From: Ktedonobacteria bacterium
GTDB taxonomy: Bacteria > Chloroflexota > Ktedonobacteria > Ktedonobacterales > JACDGC01
Reading direction: 5' to 3'
Assembly: GCA_027459785.1 (NCBI GenBank)
Contig: DAIDGU010000070.1
Coordinates: 42,438 to 106,437 of the forward strand
Length of the DNA stretch: 64,000 nt
Part shown: one piece after another, positions 36,690 through 44,871 of the stretch
Numbering within the stretch: position 1 is the stretch's first letter
Layout of the letters: every line of letters begins with the position of its first letter
Made by a program: the position numbers and the translations under genes
Notes under the pieces: generated by a model
Database searches by the model: none
Told to the model about the DNA's origin: nothing
Seen by the model: only the letters and a program-made list of their open reading frames with translations

Positions 36690-36945
36690 TGCCCCCTCCC
36701 CATCTGCGATGGAGAGGGGGTGATCGTGCGGGGACCAGGGCGACCACATGGCGAGAGGATCGACGGGGGACCAGGGCGACCACAAGGGTACGCCCCTACA
36801 GACCGGGTGGCAAGGTGATCGCCAGGCAAGACGGGACGACCATGTGGGGGGCAATGCCTTGTGCTTGCCCTGCCCCGACAGACCGGATGGCAACAAATGA
36901 TCGTGGGGCGGACATGCCTGTCCGCCCTAGGTGAGCAAGAATAAA
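36690..36945. repeat. Dispersed-repeat block between tsf and pyrH
   Basis: The gap holds a CCCCTCCCCATC-GATGGAGAGGGG hairpin (about 36696-36722), two GGGGACCAGGGCGACCAC segments, the 35-bp element at 36770-36804 that is identical to 173-207, and a GGCGGACA-TGCC-TGTCCGCC palindrome (36907-36926). No gene is visible. These repeats interrupt an operon that is usually tight. Confidence 0.75.
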
Positions 36946-36962
36946 AGCGAGGAACCGTCAAT

Positions 36963-37733
36963 ATGCTCAATCCTGGGCAGTCGAGCATCCGTTATGCGCG
37001 CATCATGCTGAAGCTGAGCGGCGAGGCGCTGGCGGGCGAACAGGGCTTCGGCATCGACCAGCGCATGCTGCGGCATATTTCCGATGAGATTCGCCAGGTG
37101 TATGAGCGCGGCATCGAGGTGGCGATCGTGCTGGGCGGCGGCAACATCCTGCGCGGGGCCAGCGCGGCGGAAAGCGGCATGGATCGTGCGCAAGCGGACT
37201 ATATGGGGATGCTGGCGACGATCATCAACAGCCTGGCGCTGCAAGACGCGCTGGAGCGCGACGGCATCGTCACGCGCGTGCAAACAGCCATCGCCATGCC
37301 CTCCGTGGCGGAGCCATACATCCGCCGCCGCGCGGACCACCATCTGGAAAAGGGGCGCGTGGTCATCCTCGCCGCCGGCACGGGCGATCCCTTCTTCACC
37401 ACGGACACCGCAGCGGCGTTGCGTGCCGTAGAACTGCATTGCAACGTCTTACTGAAAGGGACGAAAGTCGATGGCGTCTATAACGACGACCCGAAGAAGA
37501 ATCCCAGCGCGCGGCGTTATGCCGAACTCAGCTTCCGTGAGGCGCTGAACATGGGCGTGCGCGTGATGGACGGCACCTCGCTGACGATGTGCCGCGAAAA
37601 TAACCTGCCCATCATCGTCTATAATCTGATGGAACACGGCGCGGTCGAACGCATTGCGCGCGGCGAGCCGGTGGGTACGCTGGTGCATGAGATGGCGCAA
37701 GCGCCCGCAGGCTTCATCTGGGCCGACGCCTGA
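36963..37733 (+). CDS. pyrH: Uridylate kinase (UMP kinase)
   Basis: PyrH phosphorylates UMP to UDP in pyrimidine nucleotide synthesis; the bacterial enzyme is a hexamer of the amino-acid-kinase fold. The 256-residue protein has [60 protein letters not shown] and [15 protein letters not shown], all family signatures. The ATG at 36963 has GAGGAA upstream. It lies in the conserved translation cluster but is flanked on both sides by dispersed repeats, which may carry promoters or terminators of their own. Confidence 0.96.
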   Translation: MLNPGQSSIRYARIMLKLSGEALAGEQGFGIDQRMLRHISDEIRQVYERGIEVAIVLGGGNILRGASAAESGMDRAQADYMGMLATIINSLALQDALERDGIVTRVQTAIAMPSVAEPYIRRRADHHLEKGRVVILAAGTGDPFFTTDTAAALRAVELHCNVLLKGTKVDGVYNDDPKKNPSARRYAELSFREALNMGVRVMDGTSLTMCRENNLPIIVYNLMEHGAVERIARGEPVGTLVHEMAQAPAGFIWADA

Positions 37734-37741
37734 CACCTTAC

Positions 37742-37905
37742 CCTGGAGGACAGACATTCTTGTCTGTCACAGCACAAAACCTGGAGGACAGCCATTCTTG
37801 TCTGTCACAGCACAAAACCTGGAGGACAGCCATTCTTGTCTGTCACAGCACAAAACCTGGAGGACAGCCATTCTTGTCTGTCACGCGGCGGACAGGAATG
37901 TCCGC
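37742..37905. repeat. 38-bp tandem repeat (four copies) plus palindrome between pyrH and frr
   Basis: A 38-bp unit that begins CCTGGAGGACAGCCATTCTT starts at 37742, 37780, 37818 and 37856. The first copy differs by one base and the last is truncated into a GCGGACA-GGAA-TGTCCGC palindrome (37888-37905). There are no unique spacers, so it is not a CRISPR array. The unit contains GGACAG and CTGTC half-sites, linking it to the palindromic repeats at 19.9 and 30.6 kb. Confidence 0.85.
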
Positions 37906-37997
37906 TCCACGATCGGCAAAATGTTCGTCTGAAACGAATATAAGCGGGTACAGAGTGTAGCAGGACGATTCACACCAACCACCAAAGGAGCGGCTTT

Positions 37998-38558
37998 ATG
38001 GCAGCAGATGATGTGTTCGGCGACACCGAACATCGTATGCAACAGGCAGTGGAAGCATTGCGGCGCGACCTGGCGACGATCCGCACGGGGCGGGCCAGTC
38101 CCACATTAGTCGAAGCATTGAAGGTAGAGTATTACGGCGCGCCGACACCGCTCCAGCAACTCGCCGCCATCCACGCCACCGACGCGCGCACGCTGACCAT
38201 CCAGCCGTGGGACCGCAAGGCGCTGGGCGATATCGAGAAGGCGATCCAGAAGAGCGACCTGGGGCTGAACCCTACCAATGATGGCAACGTCATCCGCCTC
38301 GCGCTGCCCGCGCTGACGGAAGAGCGCCGCAAAGATCTGGTGAAGGTGCTGGTCAAGAAGGTGGACGAAGCCAAGGTGGCCGTGCGCAACGTCCGGCGCG
38401 ACGCCCACGATAAGCTGCGCGAGCAAGAGAAAGCCAAGACGATCACCGAAGACGATCTCAAGCGCAGCACGGATCGGTTGCAAAAACTGACCGACAAATA
38501 TATTGATGAACTTGATAAAGTGAAACAGGCGAAGGAACACGAGATCCTGGAAGTTTAA
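37998..38558 (+). CDS. frr: Ribosome recycling factor
   Basis: RRF splits post-termination ribosomes together with EF-G. The 186-residue protein is full length and mostly charged. It contains MQQAVEALRRDLATIRTGRASPTLVEALKVEYYG, the hinge region TPLQQLAAIHATDARTLTIQPWD, and the helical VRNVRRDAHDKLREQEK and DRLQKLTDKYIDELDKV segments. AAAGGAG lies upstream of the ATG at 37998. It is followed 25 bp later by uppS, with which it is probably cotranscribed. Confidence 0.97.
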   Translation: MAADDVFGDTEHRMQQAVEALRRDLATIRTGRASPTLVEALKVEYYGAPTPLQQLAAIHATDARTLTIQPWDRKALGDIEKAIQKSDLGLNPTNDGNVIRLALPALTEERRKDLVKVLVKKVDEAKVAVRNVRRDAHDKLREQEKAKTITEDDLKRSTDRLQKLTDKYIDELDKVKQAKEHEILEV

Positions 38559-38583
38559 TACGCTCAGCAGGGGGAGCACGACC

Positions 38584-39417
38584 ATGACCCGGTGGGGCAA
38601 ATTTCGACAGATGCTTGCGATGCTGCGGCAACCGGAGCCGGCGGAGGATACGCCGCTCACGCCGCCGAGTGAGGAGGGGCAGCCGCGCGGACCACGCGCC
38701 GTCACACCCTATCACGTGGCATTGATCATGGACGGCAATGGGCGCTGGGCCACACGCCGCCACCTGCCGCGCGGGGCCGGCCACCGTGCCGGCGTCGAGG
38801 CGCTGCGGCGCATCGTGGAGGCCGCGCCACTGGAAGGCGTGGGCATGCTCACCGTCTATGCTTTTTCCACGGAAAACTGGAACCGGCCCGACGATGAAGT
38901 GAACGGCCTGATGGAACTCTTTTGGGACGCCTTCCGCACCTACCTGGACCGGCTGGACCGCGAGGGCGTGCGCATCCGCCACTTCGGACGCCTGCAAGGT
39001 TTGCCGGCCAACGTGCAAGAGGGCATCAAAAATGCGGTGGAACGCACAAAAAATAACGAGCGCCTTCACCTGAACGTCTGCTTGAACTATGGCGGGCGTG
39101 CGGAGATCGTCGATGCGGTGAAAGCAATCGTCTCTAGCGGCGTGCCACCCGAAGCCATCACTGAGGAGACGATCAGCCAGCAACTTTACTCGCATGACGT
39201 ACCTGATCCTGATCTGGTGATTCGCACGGCGGGTGAGATGCGCCTCTCGAACTTCTTGATCTGGCAGGCGGCATATTACAGCGAATACTACGCCACGCCG
39301 GTGCTTTTCCCGGACTTCGACCGGACGGAGTTCGCGCGGGCGCTGGATAGCTATGGTGGGCGCACGCGCCGTTTCGGCAAAGTGGTGCCGGAGGAATTGC
39401 CGGCGGCGTCACGCTGA
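38584..39417 (+). CDS. uppS: Isoprenyl (undecaprenyl diphosphate) synthase
   Basis: This cis-prenyltransferase extends farnesyl diphosphate with isopentenyl units to make the polyprenyl carrier for cell-wall and glycan precursors. The 277-residue protein has the catalytic Asp50 in LIMDGNGRWATRR, then YAFSTENWNRP, LNVCLNYGGRAEI and LVIRTAGEMRLSNFLIWQ with the usual conserved Arg, Glu and Ser. In most relatives the last reads RTSGE; here Ala replaces Ser. The first 40 residues are a variable N-terminal extension. The ATG at 38584 is preceded by GGGGGAGCACGACC. It links the translation cluster to envelope synthesis with cdsA downstream. Confidence 0.94.
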   Translation: MTRWGKFRQMLAMLRQPEPAEDTPLTPPSEEGQPRGPRAVTPYHVALIMDGNGRWATRRHLPRGAGHRAGVEALRRIVEAAPLEGVGMLTVYAFSTENWNRPDDEVNGLMELFWDAFRTYLDRLDREGVRIRHFGRLQGLPANVQEGIKNAVERTKNNERLHLNVCLNYGGRAEIVDAVKAIVSSGVPPEAITEETISQQLYSHDVPDPDLVIRTAGEMRLSNFLIWQAAYYSEYYATPVLFPDFDRTEFARALDSYGGRTRRFGKVVPEELPAASR

Positions 39418-39542
39418 GGTGAATATCTGCTACAATAGCAGCAACGAGTTGCAGCCACGCGCGACAATCACGGCCTGCGGACCCACGGGCAGCGCGACCG
39501 CGACGCCCGACGGACCCGGCCACCACTCAAGGAGCCGGCGAG

Positions 39543-40505
39543 ATGAGAGAACACGTGTTGCACTTCAAGCAGCGTGAGCGGCCTGAAGGCCGCGCCGAGG
39601 GTTCGTGGGCGCAGGCGGTCGCGGAGCGCGCGACGCCGGAATGGAAGGTCTCCGTCAGCCGGCGGGTGATCACGGCGGCCATCGCCATCCCGGTTGTGCT
39701 GGCGCTCATCTGGTTCGGTGGCTGGGTCACGTTCGTTGGCGCGGAGATCTTGTTGGCGCTCGGTATCTATGAACTCTATGCCATCTTCCATAAGATCGGC
39801 TATGAATCGCTCCCCTGGTTTAGTTTCATCGTCGGCACCGCTCTCCTCATCGGCGCACTCTTTCCCCCGATTCGCACGACCATCCTCGAAATCACGATCA
39901 CCGCGCTCGTCCTAGGCTCACTTTCATGGCTGCTGCTGCGCCGTGAAACGGGCAAGGCGCTGATGGACTGGGCGCTGACACTGGTGATGTCGCTCTATAT
40001 CGCCTGGCCGCTCTCCTACCTCCTGACTTTGCGTGGCAGCGGTTTCGCGTATGCCTTTACCAGCCAAGGACTCGTGGCGACGGCGGGGACGACGCATTTT
40101 TGGTGGGTGCTGGTCGCCTGCTTCGGCGTCTGGGCCTTCGACAGTGCGGCCTATTTCACGGGGCGCTTCCTGGGGAGGCACCTGCTCGCGCCGAGCATCA
40201 GCCCGCAAAAAACCTGGGAAGGTGTGATCGGTGGGACGCTGCTGGCGGTGGCCGCGGTCTTCGTCTTCACGCGGCCTATCGCCGGTGCCGTCGCCTGGTA
40301 CCACATCGTCGCGCTGGGATTGATCCTCAGCTTCGCCGCCACGATCGGCGATCTGGCTGAGTCGTTGATCAAGCGCCAGGCCGACGTGAAGGACAGCGGT
40401 AATTTCTTCTGGGGGCATGGCGGTGTCCTCGACCGTATCGACAGCCTGCTCTTTGCCGGCGTCGTCGTTTACTTTTACGTCCTGCTCATCCTCCACGGGA
40501 TCTAG
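39543..40505 (+). CDS. cdsA: Phosphatidate cytidylyltransferase
   Basis: CdsA makes CDP-diacylglycerol from CTP and phosphatidic acid at the membrane. The 320-residue protein has a 40-residue soluble N-terminal extension, about eight membrane segments, and the C-terminal signature ESLIKRQADVKDSGNFFWGH followed by GGVLDRIDSL. The usual Pro in P-G-H-G-G is Trp-Gly-His here, a conservative family variant. AAGGAG lies upstream of the ATG at 39543. It is the last gene of the rpsB operon and is followed by a strong terminator. Confidence 0.95.
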   Translation: MREHVLHFKQRERPEGRAEGSWAQAVAERATPEWKVSVSRRVITAAIAIPVVLALIWFGGWVTFVGAEILLALGIYELYAIFHKIGYESLPWFSFIVGTALLIGALFPPIRTTILEITITALVLGSLSWLLLRRETGKALMDWALTLVMSLYIAWPLSYLLTLRGSGFAYAFTSQGLVATAGTTHFWWVLVACFGVWAFDSAAYFTGRFLGRHLLAPSISPQKTWEGVIGGTLLAVAAVFVFTRPIAGAVAWYHIVALGLILSFAATIGDLAESLIKRQADVKDSGNFFWGHGGVLDRIDSLLFAGVVVYFYVLLILHGI

Positions 40506-40525
40506 CCGTTCGCGCCACCCCTCAG

Positions 40526-40558
40526 GATACCAGCGCCTAGATGCCTGGTATCTTTTTT
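40526..40558 (+). terminator. Rho-independent terminator after cdsA
   Basis: GATACCAG (40526-40533) and CTGGTATC (40545-40552) form a perfect 8-bp stem followed by six T's. This is the clearest intrinsic terminator in the window and closes the rpsB-cdsA operon. Confidence 0.9.
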
Positions 40559-40636
40559 GCGGCCTTTTTCGTCCTGGTAACAGCAGATTGATATTACCCA
40601 CAGCTTTTAAAAGCAGAACCAAGGCGAGGAGCAGCA

Positions 40637-41953
40637 ATGGAGACGCCCACGATGGAGCATACTAGCGAGGGTTCGAGCATTCCGACGATGCCGGGTGGGC
40701 AAACGCTACACGGCTGGTGGCATGCCGAACTAGCCGGCTGGCGGCGTGGGCTGGCCGCCGCCTGGGCCTGGCTGGCAACGCCGGGAGCCTATCCACTCTA
40801 TCTTTTCACGATGAGCCGCGTGCTGATGGTGAGCGTGACCTATGCTGGCATGGCGTTGCTGTCTGCCGGCCATGCCAACCAGCGCCTTGTCGGCATTCCC
40901 GCCGGCCAGATGGTGCTGGCGTGGGATCATTGGGATGCGAAGTGGTATACCGGCATCGCTGCGCAGGGCTACGCGGGCTATAAGCCGGGGCCGAGCAGCG
41001 CGTTCTTTCCGCTCCTGCCGGCGCTGATGCACTTTTTCGGCGCACCTTTCGCCGTCCATATCGGGTCACCGGCCTATTTCGTGGCGGGCATGGTCATCGA
41101 CAATCTCGCATTCCTGGGCGCGCTGCTGGTGTTGCAGGCGCTCACGAACCACCTGACCGGCGACGAAGTGGTGGCGCAGCGGGCGATTTTGTACCTGGCG
41201 ATCTTTCCCAAGGCGCTGTTTACGTTCACCGCCTATACGGAGGGTATCTTTTTACTGCTGATCGTCGCCAGCTATTATCTGATGCGGCGCGGCCATTTCG
41301 GTTGGGCGGGGCTGCTGGCGGGAGTTGCCACGCTGACGCGCTTTTTCGGCGTGCTGCTGGTGGTGCCATTCGGCATCGAACTCTATCGCCAACATAGGCG
41401 CGACTGGCGCGCTTGGTTGCGTTCAAGCTGGGCGCTGTCGGCGATATCCGTCGCGCTGGGGGGCTTCATGCTGGTGCTGCGCGGAGCCATCGGCGATCCG
41501 CTGGGGTTTTGGCACGCGGAGGGGCATTGGGCGCGCCACTTCATGGAGCCGGTGCAGACGCTGTGGGTTGCCCTGACGACGACAGCGCAACTGCCGTTCG
41601 GCTCCACGCTCAACCTCAACCGGGTCTTCGATCTCGTGGTCGTCGCCATCGCGCTGGGCGTGTTGCTTTATGCGCTGACGCCACGGGGCCGCGCGCACCT
41701 GCGCCTGCCGGTGAGCCTGATCGCTTTCGGTCTGGTGCTGATCGTGGTGCCGCTGTGCGATCCTCTCACCGGCAACGTGCCGGACTTCATCACGTCCACT
41801 TCGCGCTTCGTGCTGGTGACGTTTCCCGTCTTCATCGCGCTGAGCCGGCTGCTGGCTCCGCGCCCACGCTGGCACGAGGCCTATCTGCTGCTCGCGCTCA
41901 GCCTGTTGATCGTCTTCACCCTCGGCTTCGTGCTGAATGATTACGTGGTGTAG
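40637..41953 (+). CDS. PIG-V-like polyprenol-dependent mannosyltransferase
   Basis: This 438-residue integral membrane protein has about ten hydrophobic segments and the PIG-V family signature WDHWDAKWYTGIAAQGY near residue 95, where the acidic residues act in GT-C-type transfer from a polyprenyl-phosphate sugar. PSSAFFPLLPAL and FPKALFTFTAYTEGIFLLL match the family. In bacteria such proteins are thought to add mannose or a related sugar to lipids or secreted proteins on the outer face. The ATG at 40637 has GGAG upstream. It stands alone between two terminators. A possible donor would come from the GT2 enzyme at 11.5 kb. Confidence 0.8.
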   Translation: METPTMEHTSEGSSIPTMPGGQTLHGWWHAELAGWRRGLAAAWAWLATPGAYPLYLFTMSRVLMVSVTYAGMALLSAGHANQRLVGIPAGQMVLAWDHWDAKWYTGIAAQGYAGYKPGPSSAFFPLLPALMHFFGAPFAVHIGSPAYFVAGMVIDNLAFLGALLVLQALTNHLTGDEVVAQRAILYLAIFPKALFTFTAYTEGIFLLLIVASYYLMRRGHFGWAGLLAGVATLTRFFGVLLVVPFGIELYRQHRRDWRAWLRSSWALSAISVALGGFMLVLRGAIGDPLGFWHAEGHWARHFMEPVQTLWVALTTTAQLPFGSTLNLNRVFDLVVVAIALGVLLYALTPRGRAHLRLPVSLIAFGLVLIVVPLCDPLTGNVPDFITSTSRFVLVTFPVFIALSRLLAPRPRWHEAYLLLALSLLIVFTLGFVLNDYVV

Positions 41954-41977
41954 GGGGATGGAAGATGGCAGGTGACC

Positions 41978-42008
41978 AAAAAAGGGGCCGGAGCCGTAGC
42001 TCCGACCC
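41978..42008 (-). terminator. Rho-independent terminator of the GlsB-like gene
   Basis: On the minus strand GGGTCGGAGC (41999-42008) pairs with GCTCCGGCCC (41985-41994) around TACG, followed by a run of six T's (41978-41983). It lies 34 bp past the GlsB-like stop codon. Confidence 0.85.
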
Positions 42009-42041
42009 GCTGATTTGCAGTTCGCTCGCAGTTCGCTCAAG

Positions 42042-42308
42042 TTAGGCGAGGCTGCGATTGCCCGCGAAGAGGCGCACGATGAACAGCAAGATCGCCGCGC
42101 CGATGAAAGCGACCACCAGCGTCCAAAAGTTGAAGCCGGTTGCGCCCGATGCCCCAAAAGCGTTCATGATGAAGCCGCCGATGAAGGCACCGATGATGCC
42201 GACGACGATATCGCCGACCAGGCCCAGGCCCGTGCCGCGCACGACGAGGCTCGCCAGCCAACCAGCGACGCCACCGATAATGAGCCAAAGTACCAGTGAA
42301 AGTAACAT
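42042..42308 (-). CDS. GlsB/YeaQ/YmgE family stress-type membrane protein
   Basis: This 88-residue protein consists of three membrane segments with glycine-rich turns: LVLWLIIGGVAGWLASLV, VGDIVVGIIGAFIGGFI and FWTLVVAFIGAAILLFIV. That is the pattern of the transglycosylase-associated/YeaQ family, whose members are induced by stress but have no firmly known biochemical role. The ATG at 42308 has AGGAGG seven bases upstream. Upstream there is a near-perfect sigma-54 -24/-12 element, and downstream a strong terminator, so it is a single-gene unit probably controlled by RpoN. Confidence 0.85.
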   Translation of the reverse strand: MLLSLVLWLIIGGVAGWLASLVVRGTGLGLVGDIVVGIIGAFIGGFIMNAFGASGATGFNFWTLVVAFIGAAILLFIVRLFAGNRSLA

Positions 42309-42440
42309 CTGAAACCTCCTGTTGCGTGCGCCCAGTATGAGCGTCTACCGCCTTGTGATTGCCGCCGTTGCGGGCGGGAAGTCGAATCTTTCCTGTGAGC
42401 GGGCCGACCAAATGATCTCTTGCCCGTCTGGCTATCTCTA

Positions 42441-42458
42441 ATGCATGCCGCGTGCCAA
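42441..42458 (-). promoter_or_regulatory. Sigma-54 (-24/-12) promoter of the GlsB-like gene
   Basis: On the minus strand the sequence reads TTGGCACG-CGGC-ATGCAT. The sigma-54 consensus is TTGGCACG-N4-TTGCW, so it differs at a single position, and the invariant GG and GC dinucleotides are exactly 10 bases apart. The start of transcription would be near 42431, about 120 nt before the ATG. rpoN is encoded in this window at 55.8 kb. Confidence 0.7.
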
Positions 42459-42584
42459 AATGCAATCGGTTTTTGCGGGTGAATTCGATGTCTCACTTAG
42501 ATGCGCTCGCTAGATGGCACGCTGCAACGCTCCTGCACATCATCGACACGCCAACGCTGCCGAAACAGCAGTGATGGTCCAGAT

Positions 42585-43091
42585 CTATGCGGGTGATTGC
42601 ATGACGCGCCTGCTCCTGGTAAGGCGACCGCAGCGCGCCAGCAAACCGGCGATATTACGTTCCCAAACCGCAAAAGAGTGGAGGTGATCTAAAACAGGTG
42701 GCAAAGTGACATCTACGTTTTTGTACAGCAAAACCCCATCTACTGCGATACAGGCAATAAAGTCTGCATCCAGATCATGCAGATCGCTCGCACCTAAAAT
42801 GGGAGCGAGTCCCCATTGTGGAATAGCATTTGGAGCAATACAGTTGCCCGTTTGAATGAGCAATGTTGCGTGATCACACGCAAAAAAACGTGGTACATCC
42901 CGCAGAAGCAATAACACATCGATGTCGCTGCCATCATGGGGAGTACCACGCGCCACTGAACCGAAGAGAATGATAGCCGTGACATTAGGATCCTGTTCAG
43001 CCGCCAATCGAGCTAGGCAGTGCAATTCGGCCAGAGCGCGAGGATATTCGGTAAGATACAACTCAGCTCGTTTGGCAGTTAGTCGCCGCAT
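42585..43091 (-). CDS. MNT-type nucleotidyltransferase (probable antitoxin)
   Basis: This 168-residue protein has the minimal nucleotidyltransferase signature GSVARG-x6-D-I-D (residues 44-58), followed by a helical C-terminal part. Proteins of this kind pair with HEPN proteins; in studied examples the MNT partner modifies and silences the HEPN toxin. Here the upstream gene is a HEPN-like protein 13 bp away on the same strand, which supports such a pair. The ATG at 43091 has AAAGGA nine bases upstream; an earlier in-frame start would overlap the upstream gene. The pair is more AT-rich than its surroundings, which suggests horizontal gain. Confidence 0.78.
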   Translation of the reverse strand: MRRLTAKRAELYLTEYPRALAELHCLARLAAEQDPNVTAIILFGSVARGTPHDGSDIDVLLLLRDVPRFFACDHATLLIQTGNCIAPNAIPQWGLAPILGASDLHDLDADFIACIAVDGVLLYKNVDVTLPPVLDHLHSFAVWERNIAGLLARCGRLTRSRRVMQSPA

Positions 43092-43104
43092 AGTTCGTTT
43101 TCCT

Positions 43105-43512
43105 TTATGGTATAGAGGCACGGGAAACCTCAGCCCATTTTTTAATAACATCTAATGCCATCCGCGCACGAATAGCAGCATCAGTATCAGTATGGCCCCC
43201 ATAGACATTGCCACCTCTTAATGCCTCTAGCTCATACCAAGCAGTAATAACTTCGGTGGATGCTGGCAGTCGCTGGAGTAATCCTTGGTTTTTGCCATGA
43301 TCATGATTCTGTGGGTGAGTAGTGCCGTTCCAATCAAGGGCAGCCATGATGAAATGATGAGCTGCCATATAACAGCCCTCAACGATTGATTCCCAATCAG
43401 GATTGGGCATCAACTTCATCTGCGATTGATCAAAGCGTACCGCTTTCTCAAAGTGTCTCTCTGCTTTCAAGCGCCCTGTAACCTCCACCGCTTTTCTTTC
43501 ATATTGTATCAT
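43105..43512 (-). CDS. HEPN-like protein (probable toxin partner)
   Basis: This 135-residue helical protein has ERHFEKAVRFDQSQM, VEGCYMAAHHFIMAALDWNG and YELEALRGGNVYGGHTDTD segments, the look of small HEPN-like proteins encoded beside nucleotidyltransferases. I do not see a clean R-x4-6-H ribonuclease motif, so toxicity is uncertain. I chose the ATG at 43512; the frame stays open upstream across the argJ start region but that part reads as antisense sequence. No good ribosome site is seen at this start. The stop lies 13 bp before the MNT gene, indicating one operon. Confidence 0.6.
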   Translation of the reverse strand: MIQYERKAVEVTGRLKAERHFEKAVRFDQSQMKLMPNPDWESIVEGCYMAAHHFIMAALDWNGTTHPQNHDHGKNQGLLQRLPASTEVITAWYELEALRGGNVYGGHTDTDAAIRARMALDVIKKWAEVSRASIP

Positions 43513-43594
43513 GTCGGATGTGATACCATATTGCCACAGGGAGCGGCAACGTTGCCCTCTCACCCTGAGCATTTCATCATCTGAGGTGACATAC

Positions 43595-44812
43595 ATGGCG
43601 GACGAACTGCGGACCCTCACGGGGAGCGTGACGGCACCGCGCGGCTTTCGCGCCGGATCGACAGCGAGCGGCATCAAGAGCGATGCCAGCATCAAGGATC
43701 TGGCGCTGCTGATCGCGGATGCGCCCTGCACGGCGGCGGCGACCTTCACCACCAGCCGCACGCCGGCGGCCCCGGTGCTGGTGTGCCAGGAACACCTGGC
43801 GGCAGCTGGCTTTCAGGCGCAGGCGGTCGTGGTGAATTCGGGCAATGCGAATTGCTCGACCGGCGCACCGGGCTTGCAGGATGCGCGCACGATGGCGCAG
43901 TTGGTGGCCGAGCGCTTCGGCATCGATCCGGCGCTGGTGATGGTCAGTTCCACCGGCATCATCGGGCGGCGGTTGCCGATGGATAAGGTGACGGCGGGCA
44001 TCGGCCACGTGGAACCTGTCGCGGACGGCGGCGATGCCTTTTCGGACGCGATCCTCACGACCGACACGCGCGCCAAGAAGATCGCCGTGGAATTCACAGT
44101 GGATGGCAAAACCGTGCGCCTGGCCGGCACGACCAAGGGCGCGGGGATGATCTACCCCAACATGGCGACGATGCTGTGCTACATCACCACGGATGCCGCT
44201 GTGGAGCAGAGATGGCTGCAAGAGAACTTGCGCGCCGCCGTCAACGATTCCTTCAACATGATCTGCGTCGATGGCGATATGTCTACCAATGACACGGTGA
44301 TCGTCATGGCGAATGGGCAGGCGGGCAATCCGCCTTGCGACGGCACGACGGCGGGATCGGCGGCATTCGCGGCGGCGCTGCGCCATGTGACGCGCTACCT
44401 AGCGCGCGAGATCGCCCGCGACGGCGAGGGCATGACGAAGCTGATGGAGGTGCGCGTGGTGAACGCCGCCACCGACGCCGATGCCCGCAAGGCCGCCCGC
44501 GCCGTCACGCTTTCGCCGCTGTGGCAATGCGCGCTGGCAGGGCAAGATCCGAACTGGGGGCGCATCCTGGCGGCGATTGGGGCCAGCGGCGCGGATTTCC
44601 AGCACGACCGCGTGGGAATCAGCCTGGGCAGCGTGCAGATGGTGCGCGACGGCCTGGCAACGGACTTCGCCCGCGACGACGCGGCGGCGCAGATGGCCGG
44701 CGACGAGGTGATCATCACGGTCGATCTGGGTGCGGGAACGATGGGCGCGACGGCCTGGGGCTGTGACCTCACCCACGGCTACATCGACGAGAACACGCTG
44801 TATACCCGATAG
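43595..44812 (+). CDS. argJ: Bifunctional glutamate N-acetyltransferase / amino-acid N-acetyltransferase
   Basis: ArgJ transfers the acetyl group from N-acetylornithine to glutamate (and often from acetyl-CoA), starting the arginine cycle. The 405-residue precursor cleaves itself into alpha and beta chains. The cleavage site is Ala191-Thr192 in MIYPNMATMLC, with Thr192 the nucleophile. KGAGM just before it, SFNMICVDGDMSTNDTV and ALAGQDPNWGRILAAIGASG are family signatures. The ATG at 43595 has GAGGTG upstream; an earlier in-frame start overlaps the HEPN-like gene. No other arg genes are nearby. It is convergent with a WYL regulator. Confidence 0.96.
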   Translation: MADELRTLTGSVTAPRGFRAGSTASGIKSDASIKDLALLIADAPCTAAATFTTSRTPAAPVLVCQEHLAAAGFQAQAVVVNSGNANCSTGAPGLQDARTMAQLVAERFGIDPALVMVSSTGIIGRRLPMDKVTAGIGHVEPVADGGDAFSDAILTTDTRAKKIAVEFTVDGKTVRLAGTTKGAGMIYPNMATMLCYITTDAAVEQRWLQENLRAAVNDSFNMICVDGDMSTNDTVIVMANGQAGNPPCDGTTAGSAAFAAALRHVTRYLAREIARDGEGMTKLMEVRVVNAATDADARKAARAVTLSPLWQCALAGQDPNWGRILAAIGASGADFQHDRVGISLGSVQMVRDGLATDFARDDAAAQMAGDEVIITVDLGAGTMGATAWGCDLTHGYIDENTLYTR

Positions 44813-44871
44813 ATGTGATCGAACACGAAAACCACGAAATTGCGCGAAGGACACGAAAAAGGAGGAAACGC

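Noticed and set aside
37742..37905. Possible CRISPR array between pyrH and frr
   Set aside because: The copies are directly abutting with no unique spacers and no cas genes nearby; it is a plain tandem repeat.
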